A DNA stretch of 64,000 nt from Agrococcus sp. ProA11 (GTDB taxonomy: Bacteria > Actinomycetota > Actinomycetes > Actinomycetales > Microbacteriaceae). The notes beneath the pieces are model-generated. The model had not been told where the DNA came from. It saw nothing but the letters and a program-made list of their open reading frames with translations, and made no database searches. This document shows positions 32,272-41,788 of this stretch, piece after piece. Made by a program: the position numbers and the translations under genes. The stretch covers positions 930,001 through 994,000 of the forward strand of contig NZ_CP156989.1 of the NCBI RefSeq assembly GCF_039880525.1, written 5' to 3'. The stretch's first letter is position 1, and every line of letters starts with the position of its first letter.

Positions 32272-33891
32272 TCAGCGCTTGACGTACTTCAGCGCGCCGC
32301 CGTTGGCCGTCCGGTTGCCGTCGAGCGAGATGCTGCTCGAGGGCGGGTAGATGACGTGGCAGTTGTGCTGCGAGTTCTCGCCGAACGTGTTGTTGTCGAT
32401 GACGATGCCTCGCAGCGGGCCGTGCGACTTCTCGGAGATGTTGATCGTGCAGGCGCCACCGTCGAGGAAGTTGTCGGTGATCCGCACGTTCGAGATCGGG
32501 CCGGCGTCCTGCGTGAGGATGATGCCCGCGTTGTACGCGCCCTCGATGCGGTTGCCGGTGAGCGTGATGTTCGAGCCGCTCTGGATCTGCACGGTGTCGT
32601 CGTGGCTCGGTCCGCCGTTCCAACCCGGGTCGTTCTCGAAGTGCAGGATGTCGTGCACCCACGAGTTGCGCATCGTGACGTTGCCGGAGCCCCACAGGTG
32701 CACGCCGTCGAGGACGTGGTGGATGTCGAGACGCTCGGCCGTGATGTTCCAGCCACGCAGGCCGTCGATCTTGGGCGATGCGACGGATGCGACGAGCTCG
32801 CTGTCGGTGATGGTCAGGCTCGCGCTGTTGGACGCGCTGCGGACGAGCGAGTCCTGGCCGCCCTCCGCGCCTCCGCGGATGATCGAGTTGCGGATCGTCA
32901 CGTTCGCTGCTCGGACATCGACGAAGCCGCGGATGTCGAGGCCGTCGATGACGGTGCCGGCGCGGGTGATGACCATGTTGCCGTTGTGCACGCGCAGGTT
33001 CACGCCCGCCGGAACACCGGTGTTGTTGGGGCCGGGCATCCCGCCGGTGCCGGGTGCGGGCACGGGGTCGGGTGCGGGCGTGGCGGCCGCGGTCGCGCGC
33101 CGCACGCCGAGGGTCTCGACGCCGTCGCCGTTCCAGTCGCCGACGAACGAGGTGTCGCCCGGACGGCCGTAGATGACCGTGATGTCGGCTGCGCCCTCAC
33201 GGATCGTGTTCGAGATGAAGTAGGTCGAGCTGCGCCGCACGGCGAAGGTGTCGCGACCATTGCCGTTCCAGTCACCCACGAGCACGGCGTCGCTGGCACG
33301 GCCGTAGCCGATCACCCGGTCGGCCCGCCCGCTGGTCATCGTATTGCGGACGTGGTAGATCGAACCGCGTCGAACCGCGAGGCTGTCCTTGCCGTCGCCG
33401 TTCCAGTCGCCGACCAGGATGGTGTCTCCGGCACGTCCATAGGCGACGACGAACTCTGCCGGTCCGGCGGAGAGCGAGTTGCGCACGTAGAACTGCGAGC
33501 CGCGTCGCACCGCGAGGGTGTCGCGGCCGTCGCCGTCCCAATCGCCGACGAAGACCTCATCGCCAGCGCTGCCGATGGTCACGGCCTGGCCGGTGGAGGG
33601 CGAGTCGTTGTTCGATGTGGTGAGGTACTGCGCGCCGCGGCGCAGCATGGCGGTGTCGACGCCATCGCCGTTCCAGTCACCGAAGTAGGCGCGGTCGTCC
33701 GCGCGTCCGAGCTCGAACTCGTGGTTCGCCTTCGGCGTGAACTGGTCGTTGAGGTAGTAGCTGGTGCCGGACCCGCCGGTCTCCAGGCCATAGGCCTCGA
33801 CGACGCTCGGGTTTGCGAGCACGGTGGCGCTGGCGACCGCAAGGGTCAGGGTGGCCGCGCCGATGCTGACGAGGGATGTGCGCTGGGGCAA
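32272..33891 (-). CDS. Secreted FG-GAP/VCBS repeat protein with right-handed beta-helix domain
   Basis: The 539-residue protein has a signal peptide (PQRTSLVSIGAATLTLAVASA). Five repeats of about 52 residues follow, each ending in a calcium-binding-like GDWNGDGxDTLAVRRG segment (a half FG-GAP/VCBS blade). A Pro-rich linker leads to a C-terminal parallel beta-helix (TIRNSIIRGG, ITDSELVAS, TMRNSWVHD, LTGNRIEGAYNAG, RITDNFLDGGAC). The helix resembles pectate lyase/Ig-like carbohydrate-active folds. The start is taken as TTG 33891 with GAGAG upstream; this is uncertain. Confidence 0.8.
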   Translation of the reverse strand: MPQRTSLVSIGAATLTLAVASATVLANPSVVEAYGLETGGSGTSYYLNDQFTPKANHEFELGRADDRAYFGDWNGDGVDTAMLRRGAQYLTTSNNDSPSTGQAVTIGSAGDEVFVGDWDGDGRDTLAVRRGSQFYVRNSLSAGPAEFVVAYGRAGDTILVGDWNGDGKDSLAVRRGSIYHVRNTMTSGRADRVIGYGRASDAVLVGDWNGNGRDTFAVRRSSTYFISNTIREGAADITVIYGRPGDTSFVGDWNGDGVETLGVRRATAAATPAPDPVPAPGTGGMPGPNNTGVPAGVNLRVHNGNMVITRAGTVIDGLDIRGFVDVRAANVTIRNSIIRGGAEGGQDSLVRSASNSASLTITDSELVASVASPKIDGLRGWNITAERLDIHHVLDGVHLWGSGNVTMRNSWVHDILHFENDPGWNGGPSHDDTVQIQSGSNITLTGNRIEGAYNAGIILTQDAGPISNVRITDNFLDGGACTINISEKSHGPLRGIVIDNNTFGENSQHNCHVIYPPSSSISLDGNRTANGGALKYVKR

Positions 33892-34259
33892 GGCGCTCTC
33901 ACAATCTGCTGAGTAGTCACGAGGTCTCGCGCAGGGCGCGAGAGGGCATGGCGGCGCCAAGCCCGATCGTTGGATAGGGTTGTCGCGCGGTGATCGAAGG
34001 CATTCCGCGACCCAGCGACGAGCTCGTGACCCTCGTCGGGGTGTGCAGCGTGAATGCGGATCGTGCGCCGGGGAGGCACGATCGCTGCGCGACTCAGCCA
34101 ACGTAACAGAACGATAACGCTCAGTAAAGCCTGAGGCTTTCTCCGGCGTGGCGTTCGGCTCGCTCCCAGGTTCATGAGCGTGGGTCTCTGCGGTCGGCTT
34201 CATGACCCGCCGCGTCAGTGCACGCCGTTGCCCCCGACGCCCCGTAGCCTCAGCAGGCC
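33892..34259. other. Intergenic region between FG-GAP gene and ftsE
   Basis: No gene is seen. It contains a perfect 7-bp hairpin TCTCGCG/CGCGAGA (33925-33943) in the FG-GAP leader, an AAAGCC/GGCTTT hairpin (34126-34140), and AACA/ATAAC direct-repeat-like sequence at 34100-34118. A -10-like TAGCCT (34245-34250) lies 9 bases before ftsE, which lacks a Shine-Dalgarno sequence. Confidence 0.45.
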
Positions 34260-34991
34260 ATGATTCGCTTCGACGAGGTCTCGAAGACCTACTCCCGCAA
34301 AGCGCGCCCCGCTCTCGACAGCATCTCCCTGGAGATACTCAAGGGCGAGTTCGTGTTCCTCGTCGGCGCCTCCGGCTCCGGCAAATCGACCCTCATCCGC
34401 ATGGTGCTCCGCGAGGAGACGCCAACCGCCGGCGAGGTGCACGTGCTCGGGCAGCGCCTGAAGGCGTTGCCCAGTCGGCGCGTGCCGTTCTTCCGCCGCA
34501 ACCTCGGGGTGGTGTTCCAGGACTTCCGGCTGCTGAACAACAAGACGGTCTACGAGAACGTCGCGTTCACGCTGCAGGTGATCGGCAAGAGCCGAGGCTT
34601 CATCTCCGAGGCTGTGCCGGACGTGCTCAAGATCGTCGGCCTCGCAGGCAAGGCCAGCCGACTGCCGCACGAGCTCTCGGGTGGTGAGCAGCAGCGCGTG
34701 GCGATCGCGCGAGCGGTGGTGAACCGGCCGCCGATCCTGTTGGCGGATGAGCCCACCGGCAACCTGGATCCCTCGACCAGTGCCGGCATCATGGCGCTGC
34801 TCGCACGCATCAACGAGGGCGGCACGACGGTCGTGATGGCCACGCACGAGGCCTCGATCGTCGACGAGCTGCAGAAGCGCGTCGTCGAGCTCGACGCGGG
34901 CGTGATCATGCGCGACGAGACGCACGGCAGCTATCGACGGCACCTCGCCGACTTCGACCTCGGCCTCGACCACGAGGCGGAGCTCGCATGA
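34260..34991 (+). CDS. ftsE: Cell-division ATP-binding protein FtsE
   Basis: FtsE is the cytoplasmic ATPase of the FtsEX complex that activates peptidoglycan hydrolases at the septum. The 243-residue product has Walker [10 protein letters not shown], the Q-loop [19 protein letters not shown], signature [14 protein letters not shown], Walker [15 protein letters not shown] and the His switch. It overlaps ftsX by four bases. The order ftsE-ftsX-smpB downstream of prfB is conserved in actinobacteria, here with two genes inserted after prfB. Confidence 0.96.
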   Translation: MIRFDEVSKTYSRKARPALDSISLEILKGEFVFLVGASGSGKSTLIRMVLREETPTAGEVHVLGQRLKALPSRRVPFFRRNLGVVFQDFRLLNNKTVYENVAFTLQVIGKSRGFISEAVPDVLKIVGLAGKASRLPHELSGGEQQRVAIARAVVNRPPILLADEPTGNLDPSTSAGIMALLARINEGGTTVVMATHEASIVDELQKRVVELDAGVIMRDETHGSYRRHLADFDLGLDHEAELA

Positions 34992-35902
34992 GGCTGCAGC
35001 TGATCGCGCAGGAAGTCTGGAACGGCCTTCGCCGCAACCTTTCGGTCGTGGTGTCGGTCGTCCTGGTGACCTTCATCTCGCTCTCGTTCGTCGGCGCAGC
35101 GATTCTCCTGCAGCTGCAGATCAACCAGATGAAGGGCTTCTGGTACGACCGCGCGCAGGTGGGCATCTACTTCTGCGGACCGGTCGATGCCACCGAGACC
35201 TGCACGCAGACGGCCGCGAACGAGGAGCAGATCGCCGCGGTGCGCGACGTGCTCGACAGCGGTGCGATCGCGCCCTACGTGAGCAACGTGGAGTTCGAGG
35301 ATCGGGAACTGGCTTATCAGCACTTCATCGAGCAGTTCGGGGGCACGGCGAGCGCGGAGTTTGCGAGCCCGGAGACCATGAACGAGGCGCTCTGGGTGCG
35401 GCCCACGACGCCAGCCGACGCCGACCTGATCCGGGAGGCGACCTCGGCGCTGCCTGGAGTGCTGGAGGTGCGCGATCAACGGGCGCTGCTCGAACCGATC
35501 TTCCAGGTCCTCAACACCGCCAGCCTCGCCGCCATCGGCGTGGCCGTGCTGATGCTCGTGGCGGCCGTACTGCTGATCTCGACCACGATTCGGCTCTCGG
35601 CCTTCTCGCGGAAGCGAGAGCTCGGCATCATGCGGCTCGTGGGCGCGTCGAATCGCTTCATCCAAACCCCTTTCATCATCGAGGGTGTCGTCGCGGCACT
35701 CATCGGTGCGGTGTTGGCGGCCGGCTCGATGGTCGCGGTGGTGCACTTCGTGCTGCAGGGCTATGTGGCGCCGATGCTGCAGACGATCGCGATCGTGGCG
35801 GTGGATGATGCGCTCGTGGTGGTGCCCATCCTGCTGGGCATCGGCGTGCTGTTCGCGGGCGTCGCCGCGGCCGTTGCGATCCGTCGCTACCTGAAGGTCT
35901 GA
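34988..35902 (+). CDS. ftsX: Cell-division permease-like protein FtsX
   Basis: The 304-residue protein has a first membrane helix ([23 protein letters not shown]) and an extracellular domain of about 120 residues with a Cys pair ([14 protein letters not shown]). Three C-terminal membrane helices follow, with the conserved [34 protein letters not shown] loop. The outer domain contacts a wall hydrolase. It is coupled to ftsE. Confidence 0.95.
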   Translation: MRLQLIAQEVWNGLRRNLSVVVSVVLVTFISLSFVGAAILLQLQINQMKGFWYDRAQVGIYFCGPVDATETCTQTAANEEQIAAVRDVLDSGAIAPYVSNVEFEDRELAYQHFIEQFGGTASAEFASPETMNEALWVRPTTPADADLIREATSALPGVLEVRDQRALLEPIFQVLNTASLAAIGVAVLMLVAAVLLISTTIRLSAFSRKRELGIMRLVGASNRFIQTPFIIEGVVAALIGAVLAAGSMVAVVHFVLQGYVAPMLQTIAIVAVDDALVVVPILLGIGVLFAGVAAAVAIRRYLKV

Positions 35903-36003
35903 TCGCGCCGTCGTCGACGGCCGCTGCCGGCCGACAGGGGCTAGACTGAACGGCTGCCCGTCATTCGGGCACCACGATCCGCCACCGAACTCAGGAGTCA
36001 GCC

Positions 36004-36480
36004 ATGCCTCGCGAACAGGGTCACAGGGTCGTGGCGCAGAACCGCAAGGCTCGCCACGACTACACGATCGAGGACCGCGTCGAGGCCGGACTGGTGCTGC
36101 GCGGCACGGAGGTCAAGTCGCTGCGCGCGGGTCGGGCCTCGTTGGTGGACGGCTATGCCTTCATCGACGGCGGAGAGGCATGGCTCGACGCCGTGCACAT
36201 CCCCGAGTACGGCCAGGGCACCTGGACCAATCACCCGCCGCGCCGCAAGCGCAAGCTGCTGCTGCACCGGGATGAGATCGAGAAGCTCTCGGTGAAGGTC
36301 TCGCAGGGCGGCTACACGCTCGTGCCCCTCTCGCTCTACTTCTCCGACGGGCGCGCGAAGGTCGAGCTCGCGGTCGCGAAGGGCAAGCGCGAGTACGACA
36401 AGCGTCACGCGTTGCGCGAGCGGCAGGACAAGCGCGAGGCGGATCGCGCCATGCGCACGCGCAACCGCATGGGCGACTAG
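36004..36480 (+). CDS. smpB: SsrA-binding protein SmpB
   Basis: SmpB delivers tmRNA to stalled ribosomes. The 158-residue product has [45 protein letters not shown] and the basic C-terminal tail [25 protein letters not shown] that reads the empty A site. Its RNA partner, ssrA, is 3 kb downstream. Confidence 0.96.
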   Translation: MPREQGHRVVAQNRKARHDYTIEDRVEAGLVLRGTEVKSLRAGRASLVDGYAFIDGGEAWLDAVHIPEYGQGTWTNHPPRRKRKLLLHRDEIEKLSVKVSQGGYTLVPLSLYFSDGRAKVELAVAKGKREYDKRHALRERQDKREADRAMRTRNRMGD

Positions 36481-36565
36481 CTCCGGGCGTTCGACAAACC
36501 CCCTCGCAGTCGATTGGATGGAGTGTCGGCAGCGTTCACCCAGGGCCTTCCGACGGGAAGGTGAA

Positions 36566-37594
36566 ATGCGAGTCGGCATCCTCACGTCCGGCGGCGACTG
36601 CCCCGGACTCAACGCAGTCATCCGCGCAGCCGTGCTCACCGGCATGGTGCACCACGGCCTCGAATTCGTCGGCATCCGCGATGGCTATCGCGGCCTCGTC
36701 GACGGCGACGTGCGCGTGCTCAACCGCTCGGCAGTGCGCGGCACGAGCCGCATCGGCGGCACGATCCTCGGCACCAGCCGCACGAACCCGTACGAGGGAC
36801 CCAACGGCGGCGCGGAGAAGATCGCCGAGACGCTCGGGCGGCTCGGCATCGACGCGGTCATCGCGATCGGCGGCGAAGGCACGCTCGCGGCGGCCAATCG
36901 CCTCGCCAACGATGGGCTGCCCGTCGTCGGCGTCCCCAAGACGATCGACAACGACCTCGACGCCACCGACTACACCTTCGGCTTCGACACCGCGGTGCAG
37001 ATCGCGACCGAGGCCGGCGATCGGCTGCGCACCACCGGAGACTCCCACATGCGCTGCATGGTGCTCGAGGTCATGGGCCGCCACGTGGGCTGGATCGCGC
37101 TGCACACCGGGATCGCGACCGGCGCGCACGTCACGCTGATCCCCGAGCAGCCGCGCTCCATCGAGTGGATCTCCGAGTACGTGCAGTCGGTCTACGACCG
37201 GCGCCGCGCGCCGCTCGTGGTCGTCTCCGAGGGATTCAAGCTGGAGGGCATGGAGGAGGCGCACTCGCACAAGGGCCTGGACGCCTTCAACCGCCCGCGG
37301 CTGGGCGGCATCGGCGAGCTGCTGGCACCGATGATCGAGGAGCGCACCGGCATCGAGTCACGATCGACGGTGCTCGGTCACATCCAGCGCGGCGGTGCGC
37401 CCAGCGGCGCAGACCGCGTGCTCGCGACCCGATTCGGGCTCGCCGCCATCGACGCCATCGTCGATCGCGCATGGGGGACGATGGTCTCGCTGCGCGGCAC
37501 CGACATCGTGCGCGTGCCGATGGCGGACGCGTTGGGCGATCTCAAGCGCGTGCCCCCGCACCGGTACCGCGAAGCGGAGATGCTCTTCGGCTGA
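36566..37594 (+). CDS. pfkA: 6-phosphofructokinase
   Basis: The 342-residue protein has LTSGGDCPGLNAVIR, IAIGGEGTLAAANRL, the VPKTIDNDLDATDYTFGF catalytic loop and GGAPSGADRVLATRFG. The Gly in GGEGT (rather than Asp) fits ATP-dependent rather than PPi-dependent enzymes. The pattern matches the actinobacterial ATP-PFK group. ATG 36566 follows GGAAGGTGAA; a longer in-frame start at 36518 is rejected. Confidence 0.93.
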   Translation: MRVGILTSGGDCPGLNAVIRAAVLTGMVHHGLEFVGIRDGYRGLVDGDVRVLNRSAVRGTSRIGGTILGTSRTNPYEGPNGGAEKIAETLGRLGIDAVIAIGGEGTLAAANRLANDGLPVVGVPKTIDNDLDATDYTFGFDTAVQIATEAGDRLRTTGDSHMRCMVLEVMGRHVGWIALHTGIATGAHVTLIPEQPRSIEWISEYVQSVYDRRRAPLVVVSEGFKLEGMEEAHSHKGLDAFNRPRLGGIGELLAPMIEERTGIESRSTVLGHIQRGGAPSGADRVLATRFGLAAIDAIVDRAWGTMVSLRGTDIVRVPMADALGDLKRVPPHRYREAEMLFG

Positions 37595-37642
37595 TCGGCC
37601 GAGCTGCCCATCGCCAGGCGGAATGCTCGGCGGACCGGCCCA

Positions 37643-39352
37643 TCATCTGCGCAGCACGAGCTCTGGCAGTCGAAGGTCGACGGCGACAGCGCGCGGACCG
37701 CGTCGCGTGGAGCGTCGACCCCGCGCGTCGCGCTCGCGACCGAGGGCGCGCATGCGCACGCCGGCTCGATGCTCCACGGCACTCGACGCGGCGCCGCCGC
37801 GGGTGCGGGCCGCAGAGGGACCCGGGCGTCGCAACCGCCCGAGTTCGACCGCGGGTACGGGGATGGCGAGCGGCCGTGGAGCATCGGCTGCGATGCCGGA
37901 GCTGCCGCTCGCGGTGCTCGTCCCCGTCGCGTGCACGGTGCTCGTCGGCGTCGCCGCGTTGCGCCCGCGGGCCTCGCCGCGTCGGGGCGGTCGCAGCACC
38001 GACACGACCCTCCAGCTGCCCGGCGTCGGCCCGCTGCGCTCGATGCGAAGGCGACCGGCATGCACCTCGTGGTGATGGTGGCTGCAGAGCAGCATGCCGT
38101 TCGCGATGTCGGTGGGACCACCGGCGAGCCAAGAGATCACGTGGTGCGCCTCGCACCAGGCGGGCGGCATGCGGCAGCCAGGAGCGCGGCAGCCGCCGTC
38201 ACGCGTCGCGAGCGCTCGTCGCTGCGCGCGAGAGAAGAGTCGCTGCGAGCGGCCGAGCGCCAGGGCGTGGTGGCAGTCATTGACGACCACCGGCTGCAGG
38301 CGCGCGTCGCAGAGCAGGCGATCGATGGCCTCGATGGGGAGCAGATCGCCGGTGTGCTCGATGCGCAGGGTGCGGTCGGTGTTGTCGAGCCCGTCACGGT
38401 AGGCGGACCACGCCTCGATGGTGCCGCTGATCACGAGCACCGGCGCGTCGCCGCCGACCGTGGGTGCGTCGCCGGAGGCCGCGTGCGCCTGCACGAGCCC
38501 GACCAGCACATCGTGCCGCCGCTGCTCGGGGGTGCGGTCGTCGACCGCCTCGGCCTCCGCCTGCGCTTCGTCGGCCGGCTGCGCACGACCGTCGCCGCCG
38601 TCGTCATCGTCGCGGAACGCGACGTGCACGCGCGGGCCCGTGTAGGCATCCAGCAGCGCCTTGATGGCGGAACCCGCCTCGGGGGTGGCGACCATCGAGA
38701 TGATCCACATGCCGTCGTCGCGCTGGCCGATCCGCAGCGAGCGCATCGCGCGGTGGCGCTCCGCGGTCGGCAGCACGCCGTCGGGGTCGAGCATCGCGGC
38801 GTAGGTGCGCGCCTGCACGAGGATCAGCTCGGGCACGAGCGGTGCCGCGGGGTCGGTCGCCGCGTCGACCAGCGCGCGCTCCGCCCAGGCGAGCTGCTCG
38901 AGATCGGCGCGCGGTGCCACCGGGTCGAGCGTCTGCACGATCGCCTGCACCTGCGCGAGCGAGAGCTCGCCCGCCTGCAGCGCCGCGGCCAGGTGCGGGT
39001 AGCGGGCCGGCACCGTCCCGCCGGAGACGCCGACGGAGGCGGTCGTGCGCGCCGCCATGGTCAGCAGCTCGGTCGCCTGTCGACCCCGGATGCCGAACGC
39101 CGACGCGAGGGCCTCCTTGGCGCTTCTGTGGCCCAGGCGGCGGCAGAGCGAGCCGTCGACGGGGCCGGCGGAGCGCTCGGCGACCGCGGCCGCGAGCAGC
39201 ACGCTCTGGGCATCGACGATGCGGGCGAGCTCTGCGGTGCGCGCCAGCAGCTCGGCCACCTCGTCGTTCGGCTCCAGCGCCAGCGAGCGGCACACCTCGA
39301 GCAGGGCGCGCGCCGACTCGAGCGTTGCTCCCGCCTGCTCGCTGCCGCGCAT
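37643..39352 (-). CDS. DUF222 domain HNH endonuclease
   Basis: The 569-residue protein has the helical DUF222 region (residues about 15-330: ARTAELARIVDAQSVLLAAAVAERS ... GRQATELLTMAART) and an HNH nuclease domain (RDGGCRAPGCRMPPAWCEAHHVISWLAGGPTDIANGMLLCSHHHHEVH) with Cys pairs for zinc. It ends in a long basic tail. Such proteins are numerous in actinobacteria and are suspected to belong to mobile, intron-like or defence elements. ATG 39352 has GAGGGAG upstream. It lies between smpB-pfkA and ssrA on the opposite strand. Confidence 0.85.
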   Translation of the reverse strand: MRGSEQAGATLESARALLEVCRSLALEPNDEVAELLARTAELARIVDAQSVLLAAAVAERSAGPVDGSLCRRLGHRSAKEALASAFGIRGRQATELLTMAARTTASVGVSGGTVPARYPHLAAALQAGELSLAQVQAIVQTLDPVAPRADLEQLAWAERALVDAATDPAAPLVPELILVQARTYAAMLDPDGVLPTAERHRAMRSLRIGQRDDGMWIISMVATPEAGSAIKALLDAYTGPRVHVAFRDDDDGGDGRAQPADEAQAEAEAVDDRTPEQRRHDVLVGLVQAHAASGDAPTVGGDAPVLVISGTIEAWSAYRDGLDNTDRTLRIEHTGDLLPIEAIDRLLCDARLQPVVVNDCHHALALGRSQRLFSRAQRRALATRDGGCRAPGCRMPPAWCEAHHVISWLAGGPTDIANGMLLCSHHHHEVHAGRLRIERSGPTPGSWRVVSVLRPPRRGEARGRNAATPTSTVHATGTSTASGSSGIAADAPRPLAIPVPAVELGRLRRPGPSAARTRGGAASSAVEHRAGVRMRALGRERDARGRRSTRRGPRAVAVDLRLPELVLRR

Positions 39353-39424
39353 CCCGACTCCCTCGTCGCGAGGAAGGTAGCTCGAGCCACCCACATGCAC
39401 CGATCGAGGACGGGCTTCGAGCGC

Positions 39425-39454
39425 TTGCCCGCGATGCCGACGGCGCGATATGAT
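39425..39454 (+). promoter_or_regulatory. Promoter of ssrA
   Basis: TTGCCC (39425-39430) and TATGAT (39449-39454) are 18 bases apart. Transcription would start about 70 bases before mature tmRNA, leaving a leader for RNase P to remove. Confidence 0.5.
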
Positions 39455-39530
39455 GACGGGCTGGCCCAGCCAGCGTGCCGGATGCGTCCGGCTTTGGAAA
39501 CTCAACAGCGTGCGACTCGCACCACTCCAT

Positions 39531-39901
39531 GGGGATGATCGGTTTCGACAGCGCCTCAGTCGGAGCGGGAAGCGGGTAGAGGACGCAGGGTTATCTCTTG
39601 AACGCCCCCTGCAAACCAATAGGTGCCAATGCAAAGCGCACCGACTTCGCCCTCGCTGCATAAGCGAGCCTGAAGTCCGTCAGACCGGGGTTGCTCTCGC
39701 CCCGGATCCTGGCGTCGTTTTGAGAGCTTGCTGCGATCCTGCGTCACAGGGGATCGCGGGACTTTCACTGTGACTGGGCTCGTCGACCTAGGTGCTCAGG
39801 ACAAAGGTCGGAGCCGAGCAGAACGCCATCCCTGAGCTGCACCCGGAGAAGCCGCACGGTCCGAGCGTTGGACGGGGGTTCGATTCCCCCCATCTCCACC
39901 A
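39531..39901 (+). ncRNA. ssrA: tmRNA (SsrA), tag ANAKRTDFALAA
   Basis: The 371-nt RNA starts GGGGATGATCGGTTTCGACA and ends CCCCCATCTCCACCA. GGGGATG pairs with CATCTCC as the acceptor stem, and the T-arm GGGGGTTCGATTCCCCC is present. The resume codon is GCC at 39625, and the reading frame to TAA 39661-39663 encodes ANAKRTDFALAA, a degradation tag. CCA is encoded. With SmpB it rescues stalled ribosomes. Confidence 0.95.
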
Positions 39902-39920
39902 TCGGTCGAGTCGCACGCTG

Positions 39921-39951
39921 TTGACCACCAGATCATCAACGCCGATACGCT
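39921..39951 (+). promoter_or_regulatory. Promoter of the aldehyde dehydrogenase gene
   Basis: TTGACC (39921-39926) is followed after 17-19 bases by GATACGCT, giving a -10 of GATACG or TACGCT. A GAGGAGG ribosome-binding site follows at about 39975. Confidence 0.45.
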
Positions 39952-39985
39952 GGAGTCATACCCGACCCCTGCGAGGAGGCAGTTC

Positions 39986-41356
39986 GTGAGCGAGTACCGA
40001 GTCACTGACCCGTACACCGGCAAGACCGTCAAGGAGTACCCGACGGCGACCGATGATGAGGTGCGTGGCGCGATCGAGCGGGCGCACACCGCGTACCCCA
40101 CCTGGTCGGCGACGCCCCTGCCGGAGCGTGTCGCGATCATCACCAAGGCCGCGGATGCGTTCAAGGCGCGGTCGCGCGAGCTGGCGGAGATCATCCGCAC
40201 CGAGATGGGCAAGCCCATCGACCAGGGTGTGTTCGAGGCGGAGTTCTCGAGCGACATCATCCGCTACTACGCGGACAATGCCGAGCGGTTCCTGGCCGAC
40301 GAGGTGCTGGAGGTCGACTCCGGCGTCGACGCGCGCGTGCGCAAGGCATCGCAGGGCGTGATCCTCGGGATCATGCCCTGGAACTTCCCGTACTACCAGG
40401 TCGCACGCTTCGCGTTCCCGAACCTCGTGCTCGGCAACACCATCGTGCTCAAGCACGCGCCGCAGTGCCCGTGGTCGGCGACCGTCATCGCCGAGATCCT
40501 GGAAGAGGCGGGACTCCCGGCCGGCGCGTACGAGAACGTCTTCGCGACCAACGACCAGATCGGCGAGATCATCATCCCCGACCCGCGCGTGCGCGGCGTC
40601 TCGCTCACCGGCTCCGAGCGGGCGGGCGCGGCCGTGGCCGAGATCGCCGGACGTCACCTCAAGAAGGTCGTGCTCGAGCTGGGCGGTTCCGACCCGTTCA
40701 TCGTGCTCTCCGCCGACGACATGGACGCCGTGGTCGAGGCCGCGATCGCGACCCGGATGGACAACTCCGGTCAGGCCTGCAACGCCTCGAAGCGCTTCAT
40801 CGTGCTCGACGAGCACTACGACGAGTTCACCGCGAAGCTCAGCGACGCGATGAGGGCGCTCGAGGTGGGCGGACCCGAGGACGAGGATGCGCTCGTCGGG
40901 CCGCTCTCCTCCCAGGCAGCAGCGGACCGACTGCGCGAGCAGGTCGCCTCGGCGGTCGACGAGGGCGCGAAGGTGCTCGTGGGCGATGTCGCGGCGTCGG
41001 AGGGCACGCGGGTCGCTCCCGCACTGCTCGGCGGCGTGACGAGCGACATGGACGCCTACCGCGAGGAGCTGTTCGGCCCCGTCGGCACTGTCTACCGTGC
41101 GAAGGATGTCGACGATGCGGTGCACATCGCCAACGACACGCCCTTCGGCCTCGGCTCGAGCATCTGGTGCAACGACCCCGAGCTCGCGCTCGCGGTCGCC
41201 GACCGGATCGACGCGGGCATGGTGGCGATCAACGGCGCGGGCGCCGAGGACTACGACATGCCCTTCGGTGGCACGAAGCGCTCCGGCTTCGGCCGTGAGC
41301 TCGGCCCCCACGGCATGGAGGAGTTCATGAACAAGAAGCTCATCGTCTCCAGCTGA
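39986..41356 (+). CDS. NAD(P)-dependent aldehyde dehydrogenase (succinate-semialdehyde type)
   Basis: The 456-residue protein has the aldehyde dehydrogenase core: GVILGIMPWNFPYYQVAR, NTIVLKHAPQCP, SLTGSERAGAAVAEIAG, the general base Glu in VLELGGSDPF, and the catalytic Cys in NSGQACNASKRFIV. PFGGTKRSGFGRELG lies near the C-terminus. It most resembles GabD/SSADH enzymes that oxidise succinate semialdehyde, but other aldehydes are possible. GTG 39986 has GAGGAGG upstream. Confidence 0.88.
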   Translation: MSEYRVTDPYTGKTVKEYPTATDDEVRGAIERAHTAYPTWSATPLPERVAIITKAADAFKARSRELAEIIRTEMGKPIDQGVFEAEFSSDIIRYYADNAERFLADEVLEVDSGVDARVRKASQGVILGIMPWNFPYYQVARFAFPNLVLGNTIVLKHAPQCPWSATVIAEILEEAGLPAGAYENVFATNDQIGEIIIPDPRVRGVSLTGSERAGAAVAEIAGRHLKKVVLELGGSDPFIVLSADDMDAVVEAAIATRMDNSGQACNASKRFIVLDEHYDEFTAKLSDAMRALEVGGPEDEDALVGPLSSQAAADRLREQVASAVDEGAKVLVGDVAASEGTRVAPALLGGVTSDMDAYREELFGPVGTVYRAKDVDDAVHIANDTPFGLGSSIWCNDPELALAVADRIDAGMVAINGAGAEDYDMPFGGTKRSGFGRELGPHGMEEFMNKKLIVSS

Positions 41357-41451
41357 TCCGAAGGCACCCTCACCGCAGCTCGGGGCTCTGCGTCCGCGTC
41401 GTCACGGCGCGGGGCGCAGGGCCCCGAGCCGTGTGCGGATGGGGTGTGCCG

Positions 41452-41742
41452 TCAGCCGACGGTGCCCGTCATGGGGCGCCCGTCGGCGGCCCAGGCGATG
41501 GTGCCACCGGCGACGTTCACCGCGTTGAGACCCTGCTGCTCCAGGAAGGCGACGACCCGGGCGCTGCGGGCGCCCGACCGGCAGACGATCGCCGCGCCGT
41601 CCGGCACCTCCGGGAGCCGCTCGACGATCTCGCCCATGGGGATGTGGATGGCACCTACCGCGTGGCCCTGCTGCCACTCGTGCGCCTCGCGCACGTCGAT
41701 GAGCGGGCGGTCGGCGACCTCGTTCGGGGTGATCTCCTGCAT
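41452..41742 (-). CDS. Rhodanese-like sulfurtransferase
   Basis: The 96-residue single-domain rhodanese has LIDVREAHEWQQGHAVGAIHIPMGEI and the active-site loop VCRSGARSARV with catalytic Cys. A TAGCCT (41749-41754) ends 6 bases before the ATG, so the gene is probably leaderless. Role: sulfur transfer or thiosulfate/persulfide handling; partner unknown. Confidence 0.9.
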   Translation of the reverse strand: MQEITPNEVADRPLIDVREAHEWQQGHAVGAIHIPMGEIVERLPEVPDGAAIVCRSGARSARVVAFLEQQGLNAVNVAGGTIAWAADGRPMTGTVG

Positions 41743-41788
41743 ACGCCGAGGCTAGCGGGCTGGGCCTGCGGGGAGCATGATGTCGGCC

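Noticed and set aside
39531-39901. tmRNA as an integration site of a mobile element
   Set aside because: Only one copy of the tmRNA 3' end is present and there is no integrase nearby. The only integrase in the window has its att sites in tadC.
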